Source: Dama dama (taxonomy: Eukaryota; Chordata; Mammalia; Artiodactyla; Cervidae). From it: DNA of 64,000 nt. Below are positions 33,430-44,374 of the stretch, piece after piece. A program made the position numbers and the translations under genes. The notes beneath the pieces are model-generated. The model searched no databases. It saw only the letters and a program-made list of their open reading frames with translations, and had not been told where the DNA came from. The stretch is taken from the NCBI RefSeq assembly GCF_033118175.1, contig NC_083698.1, positions 66,619,001 through 66,683,000 on the forward strand, in the 5' to 3' direction. Position 1 is the first letter of the stretch, and each line of letters opens with the position of its first letter.

Positions 33430-35390
33430 TTGTGAGGAGAGAGGATCAGCAGTGTTAGCTCCATTTGTGACACAATCTATATACCACAACGGAATAAAAA
33501 CACTTCTAATAAACTTTTGGGGGCTGTAAAAAATAATTTAGACACCTTGGCTGTTCCCAAGGTGAGGTAGGTGTTCTCAGGGTCTTGGGCTCCGTGGTTT
33601 TAACAACTTCCAGACAAGACTCTGATGTTCCAGGACACTCTTTGAAAGAACCTTGTAGATTTAGCATCTTCAACTGTCCCCCGATCTTTTTTCGTCTCTG
33701 ACTGCAAATTCTTCTTTAGAAGAGTCTCCAGCATTGCTTTCTTTTCCATTCCCGCCCCACCCCCCAACTCCGTCCCCCCACCCCCAGCAGCTTCGGGTCT
33801 CAAGCACAGTTCCTTGGGTAGGTCAGGTGGCATCTCCGTATCACTGCCGCCCTGTGGCTCCTCTGCTAGACAGAGCCTGCTCAGAGACCCCTCTTTTCAC
33901 CCCAAAACGGAACGACATTCTCTTCAAGCAACAGTTCTCTCAGACAGCAGCGGAGAGTTTGCACAAGGTGATCACCGTTCCAAGGGGCTGGGATGGGGGC
34001 AGCAGCAGGACACACCCCGCGCATGTGTCTTTCTCTTTTGTCTTGAAATACAGCATACAGCTTTCCGATTTCCTGTATCTTAGTTTTCTGTCTTCTGGAG
34101 TCACTGTGTCCAAAAGAACAGCTTTCAAAGCGGAACTTGGGGCCTGGGGGCTTGATCTTTGATTTACAACTCCCTTCCCTTTTCTCCCGGGAAGCCCAAG
34201 GTCATTAACGCAATGCGCCATCTAGAGGCCGGCTGAGCCACGCCCGTTAAATCCCGCGGAGGTTCTCTTCCGCCTTGACATCAAATGCAATAACGTAAGC
34301 AGCCCGTGGTGAAGTGCGTCAGGGAAACCGGGGAAACGTTTTAAAGTCGCTGTTTCTCTTAGAAAAAAAATCTTGGCCTTAAGTCTGACAGTCACTTTCT
34401 CTGAACAACTCCAGTGTCTTTAGTACATTTTTACGTGAAGCTGATCTGCTCTGTCCCAAATTTTTTGGCGGTATCTGAGACCCCCAAATGCCTAAATTTC
34501 AGTCTAGATTCCTTGTTTGTATGAGAGAGTCTCTTCGTGAGTTTGTCAAACCCAGGTTTATCGAGGTCGACTTAATTTTACCCTTTAGGAAACAGCTTAA
34601 TTTAGGATGGGAGAGGAAACCCATGGGAAAACATCCACCCTGTGTGGATACGTTCCCATAAACTTACCTACAGTCTGCGGTTAGTTGTTGTGGTCTTGAT
34701 AATCTGATGAATGAAAAAGAACCAGAGGTTTTGCAAGGTCCTCTTCAGGAGGACATTGAGAAGGACCAGAATCCTGCCCTATCTGCATCTGAGGTCTACA
34801 GGAGTGGCCTTCTTGGAGAAGCCGGACATTTCACCGGACCATGACTCTGTAAGAGGCTTGCACATCCGCACTGCGCTTGGGAGCCAGCGTCTGAAGACCA
34901 CGTGAAGTGGCCTACCCTGGGGAGAAAAGGTGCCCAGGTGTTCTTAGTTAAGAGGTTGCTAATACTCACCTTGAGGGAGAAATTCGCTTTAGTTTAGCCA
35001 ACCTTGTATGCTTCCAAGTCAATTCAAAAACCTGATGCTGCCAAATAGCAACATAGGCCCTTATTCATCTCTCAAGTAGAGTGAAATAAAATTGATTGTC
35101 TATAAAATATTTAGCATATCTAGGCTAGTATTTGAATTATAATGTCTCCTGCAGGCTTTAAAATGTCCTCTTTCTGCTTATTTCATTATTGATTAGGCAG
35201 ACAAAATTTTTACTTAATGCAGTGACTATAATGTGTTTACTGGGATTAATTTACTCACTCTTGAGGATTAATTTAATTCTTTTATGATAGCAATTTTTCC
35301 TGGGCCTTTTTTCCCCCAAAGGGTCACATCCAAATTTATTAGACTGCTACATGGTTCACAATAATCTGGGAGTAACTGAATAATTTACGC
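33430..35390. other. Repeat-poor block with a CpG cluster
   Basis: About 2 kb without a recognised SINE or LINE, unusual in this window. CpGs cluster at 34200-34330 ('cacgcccgttaaatcccgcg', 'aataacgtaagcagcccg'). Open frames at 33734-34162 and others show no recognisable protein. A candidate regulatory block; see the CTCF-type site. Confidence 0.5.
34215..34228 (-). promoter_or_regulatory. CTCF-type motif
   Basis: On the minus strand CCTCTAGATGGCGC fits the CTCF core CCASYAGRKGGCRS at 13 of 14 positions; only the third base differs. It lies in the CpG cluster of the repeat-poor block, about 28 kb upstream of the NFE2L3 start. Confidence 0.65.
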
Positions 35391-35399
35391 CTGTGTTTG

Positions 35400-35570
35400 C
35401 TAAGTCTGGCTGCTCATTAGAATTATCTTGGGGAAAATCTTAAAAATACAGGTTCCCAGATCTCACCCTAGACCCAATGAAGCAAAATCTCTGGAGGTGC
35501 AGCTGGGACATTCTTCCATTTAAAGATGTTCCCCAGTGATTTGGGGGCAGTAGCCAGTCCCCTCTTGATG
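35400..35570 (+). repeat. MER5A-type hAT transposon remnant
   Basis: 'gctgctcattagaattatc', 'ggttcccagatctcaccc', 'aagcaaaatctctggagg', 'ccccagtgatttgggggc'. Confidence 0.75.
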
Positions 35571-35574
35571 GTCT

Positions 35575-36350
35575 AGGGTTTGGGAAGTAATCAATATAGT
35601 TTAGTCTTGGGTAATTTTAAGGCTATAATATTATTGACGTTAAATGTAGAATTTTCTGCTGGTAACAGCATATGTCCTGATTTCTTTGTGACATACCATT
35701 CACTCGAATTACCCAAGCACCCCTCATGTATTAGCAGTGAACTTCAGAGGAGGTGAATGGGTTCAGAGTAGAACCATGTTGTCACTGGGAATGGTCACTG
35801 TGGGTGGAGGAGGCAGCCTGAGCAAGTGGAGCAGCCACATGATGGCTTTTCTGTCTCCCTCCTGCTGGACTAGACTCTTTGGGCCAGTGTCACTCCACTT
35901 GACTGAACCCCTAAAGATCCCTGGGAAAGCTATGTCAGTTTTGGATTATCTGCCAGGGGAATTCACCATGTTCAGTGATATGGATTGGTACCTGGACATA
36001 GCACTTGAAGAATATTGACCTGTAAAGTCACTTGGTGAGTAGAGACACAGTCAGAACATTTCAAAACTCTCAAGACTTAAAACACTCAATTATGTCTCAA
36101 TTAAAGAAATAAAACACAACAAGAGCAAGCACAACAGTGACCTAAAACACTAAAAAACCTAAAGTATTGTTTCTTTCCCTCTCCTGTCAATCAATAGGTT
36201 TTTCTTTATTGAACAAAGGCTGTCCATCTATTTGATCAAGGATTTTGTGAAAAGAAATGTATCCATTAGAAATGATCCAGATTTCACCCTCTGTCCCCAC
36301 CAGGGGCTGTGCCAGTTTACCAGTCACTGAGAACATACGAGAGTCCTCTT
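35575..36350. other. No gene recognised
   Basis: Contains a 93-aa plus-strand frame (35737-36018) without recognisable similarity. Confidence 0.4.
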
Positions 36351-36359
36351 ATGGAACGC

Positions 36360-36900
36360 TCTAAGAGTTTTTCTGTTAATTTTCTGTTTCTGTGTTTTCC
36401 AGTTATATAATTCATCATCACGTGTGTGTGTGTGAAGTTGCTCAGTCATGTCTGACTCTTTGCGACCCCATGGACTGTAGCCTACCAGGCTCCTCTGTCC
36501 ATGGGATTTTCCAGGCAAGAGTACTGGAGTGGGTTGCCATTTCCTTCTCCAGAGGATCTTCCCCACCCAGAGATCGAACCTGGGTCTCCTGCATTTTAGG
36601 TAGACACTTTACTGGAATTCATCATCATAGATAAGGATAATTTTACCTCCTTATTTCCAGTTTTAAAACCTCTTATTTCTTACTTTTGCAGTAACTACTA
36701 ATTCTAGAGCAATACTAAACCATAGTGGGGAGAGTGGGTATCTTTGTTTTGTAACTCTAATAGGAAAATTTCTATTATTTCCTTATTAAATGTGAAATTT
36801 TAAAAACTTTATTTACTGAGAATTTTTAAATTGGAGATAAAATGTTAGGTTTTATCAAATGCCTTTCTGGAATCTATATAATTTTATTGAAAATAATTTT
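36360..36900 (-). repeat. Old L1 ORF2 fragment, reversed, with Bov-tA inside
   Basis: 'ctagagcaatactaaacc', 'agagtgggtatctttgtttt' and 'ttatcaaatgcctttctgg' follow reversed L1 ORF2. The Bov-tA at 36421 splits it. Confidence 0.7.
36421..36615 (-). mobile_element. Bov-tA SINE, reversed, head-truncated
   Basis: 'gaagttgctcagtcatgtc', 'gcaagagtactggagtggg', 'agatcgaacctgggtctcc', ending before the usual ggaagccc. AATTCATCATCA at 36409-36420 and 36616-36627 is a perfect 12-bp duplication. Confidence 0.93.
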
Positions 36901-36903
36901 TTA

Positions 36904-37040
36904 GGGGCTTCCCTGGTAGTCCAGTGGCTGGGACTCTGCACTCCCAATGCAGGGGGCTTGAGTTCAATCCCTGATCAGGAAACTAGATCCCACATGCAAA
37001 ACTAAGACCTGGTGCAGACAAATAAATAAATAAGTAATAA
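36904..37040 (+). mobile_element. CHR-type tRNA SINE
   Basis: 'ggggcttccctggtagtcca', 'gcactcccaatgcaggggg', 'aaactagatcccacatgc' and a (AAAT)n tail. Confidence 0.9.
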
Positions 37041-37134
37041 TTGTTTATATTAAATTAAAATTGCCCAGGAGATCTAAGACTTCTGGTTGCCCTGAATCTA
37101 TCAAAAAACATTATGGTGACAACATTACTTGTCT

Positions 37135-37500
37135 ACAAAACAAAGACAAAAATCTAGAAACTGTGAAAATGCCTCTCAATGGGGAAATGGTTAAATAAAT
37201 TATAACACTTTCATATAGTGGAAAACGATTCAGCTCTTTAAAAAATAATGAAGTAGATTAGATATGCCAAGATGGATCAATCTGCCATCTGAAGTCAAGT
37301 AAAAACAGCAAGCACAGTACAATGTGTGTCCTCATTTGTGTCAACAAGAAAAAGGGACATGCATATATCAGTATGCATGTATATACAGAGGAAATTTCTG
37401 GAGGGATGCAGAGGCGCTATTAGAAATGTCTGCTTCTTGATAAAGGATACTTGTCTGGGGGTAAGAGATTATCTGCTCTGTGCTTCAATGAAAAGAAAGC
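37135..37500 (+). repeat. Old L1M 3' fragment, forward
   Basis: 'aatgcctctcaatggggaa', 'tggttaaataaattataac', 'ttctggagggatgcagagg' follow an L1M/ME 3' end. Confidence 0.6.
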
Positions 37501-37577
37501 CACATGCATTATTCCTTCTTCAATGAAATAAAAAACTAACAAAAAAGTAATGATTAAAGTTATTTCAAAAGGAAAAA

Positions 37578-37690
37578 AAGGGAGTTCCTTGGTACTCTAG
37601 TGGTTAGGAATTGGTGCTTTCACTGCAGTTGCTTGGGTTCAATCCCTGGTCGGGGAGCTAGTCATGTAGTGTGGCCACAAAAATTTTTTT
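37578..37690 (+). mobile_element. CHR-type tRNA SINE, second subfamily
   Basis: 'gggagttccttggtactcta', 'gtggttaggaattggtgc', 'gggttcaatccctggtcgg', then a T-rich end. Confidence 0.85.
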
Positions 37691-37699
37691 TTTCCTTTA

Positions 37700-38190
37700 A
37701 TTCATGTTAAAGGTTTAAATGCTGGTAACTAAGAGGTGAAAGATAAGCAATATTAAATATAACTCATTCTGGGTCAAATTTGTCATGTAGAGGTTTTTGG
37801 TTTTGTTTTTTTGTTGTTCTTTTTGCACATGAGGTGGGCACCTCTCTCCTGTTACCCTAGTCCCAATTCTAGCATGGAGCCTCAGCTTCTGGAATTTTCC
37901 ACAAGCCCCTAAGCCCTCTGCATTGGGTACTTATTCTGGTTGAGTTGGTCTCACTTTCGAGGAGTCACGTAGAGCTTATATAGTTAATGTTCTCCAAATA
38001 GAATTCCAAATTGCATTCTTAACAGCAAATGGAAGCTTCTTTGGCTTTGTGCTAATAGGGACTCTTTCAACCTGAATTAGTAAAAGGAAAATGAATTACT
38101 AAGTTAGGGTCAACAATATGGTGATGTATGCTTTTGTAAAAATTATGATTATGACACTTGAAACGGGGAAAATCCCTGCCATAATGATAC
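37700..38190. other. No gene recognised
   Basis: AT-rich sequence with no recognised repeat. Confidence 0.45.
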
Positions 38191-38192
38191 AT

Positions 38193-38397
38193 AAGGGCTT
38201 TCCAGGTAGCTCAGTGGTAAAGAATCTGCCTGCCAAGCAGGAGACATGGGTTCAATCCCTTGGGTTGGGAAGATCCCCTGGAGAAGGAAATGGCAACCCA
38301 CTCCAGAATTTTTGCCTGGGTAACAGAGGAGCCTGGTGGGCTACAGTCCATGGGGTTGCAAAAGAGTTGGACATGACTGAGTGACTAAACAGCAGCA
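38193..38397 (+). mobile_element. Bov-tA SINE
   Basis: 'gggctttccaggtagctcag', 'gagaaggaaatggcaaccca', 'gggctacagtccatgggg', tail 'gactaaacagcagcaata'. Confidence 0.94.
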
Positions 38398-38507
38398 ATA
38401 AGTGATAAGTAAAGAGAGCAGACAAACAGTGCACACAGCCACCATGATTTTAACTTTGCAAAACTGAAGGAGGGATAAGGTAGCTTCGGCAGAGCAATTT
38501 GATAAAG

Positions 38508-38775
38508 TGATGCTGCTGCTGCTGCTAAGTCACTTCAGTCGTGTCCAACTCTGTGCGACCCCATAGACGGCAGCCCACCAGGCTCCCCCATCCCTGGGAT
38601 TCTCCAGGCAAGAACACTGGAGTGGGTTGCCATTTCCTTCTCCAATGCATGAAAGTGAAGTCTCTCAGTCATGTCTGACTCTTAGTGACCCCAAGGACTG
38701 AAGCCTACCAGGCTCTTCCATCCATGGGATTTTCTAGGCAAGAGTACTGGAGTGGGGTGCCATTGCCTTCTCCGG
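38508..38775 (-). mobile_element. Bov-A2 dimeric SINE, reversed
   Basis: Two Bov-A monomers in tandem (about 38508-38645 and 38650-38775), each with 'gtgtccaactctgtgcgacc' or its variant and an 'actggagtggg' block. A (GCT)5 run at 38510-38525 is the reversed tail. Confidence 0.92.
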
Positions 38776-38779
38776 ATAG

Positions 38780-39375
38780 TGATGGGTTTTCCCAAATATC
38801 TTTTTAGTATTCACATTACATTAGAATATTTTATTTAAAGATTAAAAAGAGGTAACAAAATAAATTGTTCTTGAAATCTTGATATGAGAAGAGGAAATAT
38901 ATTTTCTTGTTTCCCTTTACGGCCCAATACAGAGAAGGGAAGTGCCCAGGCTCAAGGTCACACATAGCTAAGAAATTTAAGACAGCAAGTCAGGCAGGCC
39001 TTCTTTTGGTACTTTCAAGCAAATAAATTGAGCTTCTGCCATGAAAAGGCCGGATTCCTCTTTGGTGCTTCCTAATGAGTGGTTGCCCCCATGGTTATAG
39101 TTTACCCCAGAGTGACTGGTCCTGCTGCTCATTCATCACTTACAAGTGAACTGTCTCACCACCAGACTCCCTCTTGCGGGAAAAGCACAGTCTTGGTGGA
39201 ACTGTCAATCAAAGATGGTAGGGGAGGCAGGATCTGAGACCCAAGTGGGCCAATTAGACTCTTCTGCAAATTTGAATCACAAGTGAAATAGCATCAGATT
39301 AGGAAATTGATTCAAGCCCAGTGATGCACCATTAATTCCTGCTACTTAAAGTAGCAGATGGAGGAGGCAGTGTTC
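38780..39375. other. No gene recognised
   Basis: A MIR-like scrap (aggtcacacatagctaag) near 38956; otherwise unique. Confidence 0.4.
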
Positions 39376-39379
39376 CCTT

Positions 39380-39555
39380 CAGAGTAGGGTTTTTGGAGCT
39401 AGGTTGAGTTGGAAACCCAGTTCTGCCACTTTCAAACCTAATGAGCTTCCTGTGCCTCAGTTTCCTCAGGTTGGAAGCAGGGAATAATGATACTGCCCCC
39501 TGTAACAATAAGGTTGTTACATGAATCAGTGCAAGTGTATCAGGCAGAGCTCTTG
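39380..39555 (+). repeat. MIR SINE
   Basis: 'cccagttctgccactttc', 'cctgtgcctcagtttcctc', 'aataaggttgttacatgaa'. Confidence 0.8.
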
Positions 39556-39559
39556 TCAG

Positions 39560-40760
39560 GAAATAAGAACCACTCTGAGTATTTGAATCAGAAAGGGAAT
39601 TTGATGCATGAAATTAGGAACATAGAAATCAATGAAAGGCTAGAGCAGCAGGCTCTTGGCTGGAGGAATGGTTTAGGGAAAACAGTTCCAAACCGGCCTT
39701 GTGTGCCACCATCAGGAAGGTGAGCACTGGACCGCGACAGGAACGCCTGACTTCAGGAACACAGCGCCACAGCTGTGACCCAGGGACCAGGGAGCCACTT
39801 GGCTATTACTGTGCCCACTTCTCATCATTCAGGAAGCTGAGGATCAAACAATGGACAGGACTCTATCCAAGGGCATCAAGATCATTGAGTTTCCGTTTTT
39901 AAGTTTGAAGCAATGGCTGCCAGTAAAAGTGTTTGCATTTGTAAACAAGTAGTAACTTATAACTGAATGCTCTAACTTTGAGGACCCTTTCAGCTCTATA
40001 ATTTCATAATTCTCTGGTCACATGTAAAAATCAGTTTCATTAACTTATAATTATGTGTCATATCTTCTGTATTGCAAAGAAGGAGGACAGTAATTCACAG
40101 ACTCTCCAGCAGAATGGAAGCACTTATTGCTTGCATCTTTCTGACTCCCTTGAAATGCAGTTTTAATAGTGTAATTCACTTTTTATAGAGCAGCCTGGTG
40201 AACTGGAGACTTCAGTAGTGCAGTGGTTGGAGCTTTGACCGAGTCAGAGAAGAAGCACCTGGACTGCAGCATCGTGAGTCTGGCAGGAAGGAGGAGAGAA
40301 AGAGAGTGGGGAAGCTGATTGTGGTAGAAAACTCACAATCAGGCGTCAACTGTGGGGGAGAGTGGGGGAACCCACCTGCCCTGTAGAAGGGGGTGGAGGT
40401 GGTGTTGGGCTGGGTTGAGCAACACCTTGGGTTCAAAGGCTCCAAATTCAGCTGTGATTCCAGTATCCATCTACACCAGGAAGTCTGACCTAACAGCAGA
40501 CTCCTTCACAGGGGTCTAGACACTGCAATGTTCAGAAACTTGGTGAAGTAGCTGAGTTCAGGGGTCTTTGCATAGCAGGACCTCCCTGGGGGTGGGGGAG
40601 CGAGGGCTGGAGTGTGAGGAGAGGGAGAGGTGGGGAACAGGGGGCTTGCAGAGCTAAGCTGGGTATCAGAGCTCCTTCCTCTTGCAAAGTCATCACTGGG
40701 ATTTAGGCTGGGTGCTAGTTACCCTGAGCAGAAACCACGAGACCAGAATTTCTTTCACTT
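39560..40760. other. No gene recognised
   Basis: Mostly unique, with a G-rich stretch near 40585-40650. Small open frames lack recognisable domains. Confidence 0.4.
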
Positions 40761-40789
40761 AGATAGACTATAGATATATATATATTTTT

Positions 40790-40920
40790 TTTTAATCAAG
40801 AAAAATTCTGTTAGCTAGACTTATTGTGGTGGTCACAATATATATAAATAAGGAATTATTATGTTGTACACCTGAAAACAGTATAATGTTACATGTCAAT
40901 TATTCCTCAAGAAAAAAAGA
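40790..40920 (+). repeat. Old L1 3' tail
   Basis: 'ttgtggtggtcacaatatat', 'atgttgtacacctgaaaac', 'tgtcaattattcctcaag' and an A-rich end. Confidence 0.7.
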
Positions 40921-40974
40921 ACTGCTCAGTTGGGTATTGGATCAAATGGCTTTTACTGCAGCTACTTAAGTATG

Positions 40975-41416
40975 AGGAACTTTCCAGGGGTCATGGATGG
41001 ATGTGAGAGCTGGACGGTGAAGAAAGCTGAGCGCCAAAAAATCAATGCTTTTGAACTGTGGTGTTGGAGAAGACTCTTGAGAGTCCCTTGGACTGCAAGG
41101 AGATCCAACCAGTCCATCCTAAAGGAGATCGGTCCTGGGTGTTCATTGGAAGGACTGATGCTGAAGCTGAAACTCCAATACTTTGGCCACCTCATGTGAA
41201 GAGCTGACTCATTTGAAAAGACCCTGATGCTGGGAGGGATTGGGGGCAGGAGGAGAGGGGACGACAGGATGAGATGGCTGGATGGAGTCACCGACTCGAT
41301 GCACATGAGTTTGAGTAAACTCCAGGAGTTGGTGATGGACGGGGAGGCCTGATGTGTTGCGATTCATGGGGTCGCAAAGGGTCGGACTCGACTGAGCGAC
41401 TGAACTGAACTGACTC
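40975..41416 (+). mobile_element. BovB LINE 3' fragment
   Basis: The frame reads MDGCESWTVKKAERQKINAF, then ELWCWRRLLRVPWTARRSNQ and SLEGLMLKLKLQYFGHLM, stops, and the tail ends 'gcgactgaactgaactga'. AAGTATG at 40968-40974 and 41417-41423 is a possible 7-bp duplication. Young, well-kept copy. Confidence 0.93.
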
Positions 41417-41424
41417 AAGTATGT

Positions 41425-41720
41425 AAAAATATGAAGCTATGTAAATTTTTGTCCATAGTGTTTACATAATTCCGTATTTATATTTATGTATGAAATATAT
41501 GTGGGTGATCCTTGAACAACATGAGTTTGAACTGTGCAAGTCCACTATGAAGATATTTTTCAATAACTATCTACTCTAGTATTCCTCAGTACATAATCAG
41601 AGGTTGGCTGAATCTGCAGAGGGTTGACTGTAAAATTATAAGTGGGTTTTTGACTCTGTAGGGGGTTGATGCCTTCAAGGGGCAGTTGTATATTCCATGC
41701 CATGCCAGTCCCACTGTGAT
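41425..41720. other. No gene recognised
   Basis: AT-rich; 'gtgatccttgaacaacatg' with 'gagggttgactgtaaa' suggests a small MER-type repeat, not named. Confidence 0.4.
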
Positions 41721-41724
41721 ACAA

Positions 41725-41988
41725 TTATAAAACAGTACAGTGCTGTGGTTAAGAGCCCAGGCTCTGGAGCCACAGCCACTTGGATTCAAATTTTAGAGCC
41801 ACCATTTACTTGGTATGTAACATTAGGCAAGCTGATCTCTTTGTGCCTTAGTTAGCTCACCAGTAACATGAGGGTAATAGGACCTATCTCAGAGTTGTTA
41901 TAAGAATTAAATGAGCTAAACCATGTAAAGTATGCAGCACAGTGCCTGGGCTGCAGTAAGCTCTCCATACAAGCTATTATATTATCTT
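41725..41988 (+). repeat. MIR SINE, nearly full length
   Basis: 'gctgtggttaagagcccagg', 'ctctggagccacagccac', 'tttgtgccttagttagctc', 'gcacagtgcctgggctgc'. Confidence 0.92.
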
Positions 41989-41989
41989 T

Positions 41990-43440
41990 AAAACAGAGTG
42001 AAGCACAAACCATATATGAGTAAAGCACAAACACATCTGCAAAACCAATATTATTCAAGTAAGTCACAGTCATTTAATGTAACAGATGATGCTATTGTTC
42101 CGAAACTAATTGGTCATGTTGGGTTTAACCGTAGGAAGATGTGGTCTGAGGTTCAGTTCTGTGTTTATTTTGGCCCTGGGGTTCAATGCTAAAGGAGAGA
42201 ATACCAGTTAGCCTGGTCTTGTTTGCTAGTGCAGAATAATTAGACTTCATAGTTAATTAAAAGTCTACCCTTGAGCATTTCTGAAATGCCAGTTCTAATG
42301 AAATGCCACTTGATAACTCTGTGGAACTGTCTTGTTCATTTGTAAGTAAGCTTAGCCCTGACAGATCCTGGAAGTCTGCATTAAGTGAGCGTCTAGTAAC
42401 ATGAGTGCAAAAGTGAGGAACAGAAAAGTTCTTCATTGTTCATTTACTGCTATGTTCACAATAAATGAACTTTTACAAGCTGCCAGGTGCAACACAGACT
42501 CTGCAAACAGAATGAGAATGTAGTTCTGCCTACTCCAAGGTTTCTTTCAGTTTGGACACCAAAACACTTGGCATTCCAACTACTTAGATTATTTAAATTA
42601 TTTTGGATCCTTCATTGTTCATCATAACATGGCATCATTGGGCATTCACTTGATTAGATTATGTTTTCAAATATAAATATGAGCTCTGAATTATATGGGA
42701 GAATATCAATTTAAAAAAGATTATCATCAAAATGAAGATAGAAAATTGGAGGAAAAAAAAAAAAGAACAAATCATAACCTATACTCTTTTGGAGAATTGA
42801 AGACTGTAGGGAATTTAGAACTCTTTCCCTTTGGTTACTTACTCAGTGCCTGGTATACAGTGGGTTCTCAATAAATATTTGGGTCTCAATGAGAAAAAGA
42901 AACTAGTAAGGGAACAGAAGGCAATAGCCATTTCTGTGGTCTGGGTCGTTATGGTGAGGCGGGTAAGATGCTGGGACGTAGAGGTCTGTGGACTCCCAAG
43001 GAAAGAACCAGCTTGTCTCCAAGAGGGTCACTTCTGACCCTCTGGGTTGAGAACAATTAGGAACTGGGCTGACTGGGCCCACGACATCAGGTCTTGAAAG
43101 GATGACCTAATTATCAGTGGCCGTGGGTAGAGGGTGGGGCTGAGATCCTGCTCTTGGGATTAGGGCAGAAACTAGGACTGCCCGCCCTGCAGCTGGGGCC
43201 TGTGTGTAAGACAGAGTCTGGGAAAACCGGTCCAGGGTGCAGGTAGAGTGAGAGAACCTCCACCCTGGACCACATCCCCCTGAACAGTGGACCAGTCACA
43301 TCAGACGCCTTTATGTGAAGCCCATCAGTGCTTCTATTTTGTTCAACCAGAGAAGAATTACTTTTAACCTGAAGTTCCTGGTAAACAGGATTCAGGATGC
43401 AGCAGTTTCTTGAGCGGATCCAGATGGCCCACATCTGCAG
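41990..43440. other. No gene; L2/MIR-like scrap at 42835-42890
   Basis: 'ctcagtgcctggtatacag' and 'ttctcaataaatatttggg' near 42840-42885 resemble an old repeat tail. The rest is unique. Confidence 0.4.
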
Positions 43441-43449
43441 CACTGCAGC

Positions 43450-43565
43450 CCACAGCGGGGTACAGATTCCTGGGTCCAGCCCTGGAGCTCAGGATTTCTT
43501 CTGGGTTCTTCGGAGCCTGATATCTGCATTTTAAACATGCTCCCACGTGATTCTGATGTGGGAGG
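43450..43565 (+). repeat. MER5A-type remnant
   Basis: 'acagattcctgggtccagcc', 'atctgcattttaaacatgc', 'cccacgtgattctgatgtg'. Confidence 0.7.
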
Positions 43566-43569
43566 GCAG

Positions 43570-44120
43570 ATCTGTTTTAGCTAAATACGCTGCTGAGTCA
43601 GTCTTTATCGATTTGCTACACTGCGTAGGGCTCTGGGGCTGGGTCTCTCTGCAAGAGGCGATTGTACAACTGTGTCCCCTGTCCTCCCCTCACTGTATGC
43701 CCCACACTGGGCAGCTGCTATCTTTTCCCTGTAATTAAGCCTCCCTCTGGTGCCCTGGTTTTACTCGCTGGCTACCTGTATTGTTCCCCTGAGTCAGAAT
43801 CCATGCTGGCATTTGCCTCTTTGTTCCCCTGGGATCCAACTTCCCGAGGCTTCTGGAGTCACCAGGTTTGTGGTGCTTACCTGCCCTGAGTCCTGTTGGC
43901 TAAGCAGCCACGCCAGTCCCCGGGCGCTCCTCCCTCATCAGCCACGGCCCATGGGGTAAGTGAATCAAGGACAGCCATCCGGGTTGGGCTGGAGGTATAT
44001 TTTGGAGACAAGCTGGTTCTTTCCTTGGGAATTTGGAGTCTAGTGTCATCACAGACCATGAGGAAATTAGGTGCCAGTTTTGTAAATTTGGGGGATTAAT
44101 TTTGAAGTTGTTTAATTTAT
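43570..44120. other. No gene recognised
   Basis: Moderately GC-rich; several short overlapping open frames of no recognisable family. Confidence 0.4.
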
Positions 44121-44132
44121 ATCTAGAGTTGA

Positions 44133-44365
44133 AAGAAAGAAAGTGGAGTCGCTCAGTCCAGTCATGTCTGACTCTTTGTGGCCCCATGGACAGTAGCCTA
44201 CCACACTCCTCCGTCCATGGGATTTTCCAGGCAAGAGTACTGGAGTGGGTTTCCCTTTCCTTCTCCAGGGGATCTTCCCGACTCAGGTCTGGGAATCGAC
44301 CTGGGATTGAATCCAGGTCTCCCGCATTGTAGGCAGGCGCTTTTCCACCTGAGCCACCAGGGAAG
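44133..44365 (-). mobile_element. Bov-tA SINE, reversed
   Basis: 'gtggagtcgctcagtccag', 'gcaagagtactggagtggg', 'ggattgaatccaggtctcc', head 'gagccaccagggaag'. TAGAGTTGA at 44124-44132 and 44366-44374 is a perfect 9-bp duplication. Confidence 0.95.
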
Positions 44366-44374
44366 TAGAGTTGA

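Noticed and set aside
36290..36312. CCACCAGGGG as a second CTCF site
   Set aside because: Only about 10 of 14 core positions match and the essential GGC part is lacking.
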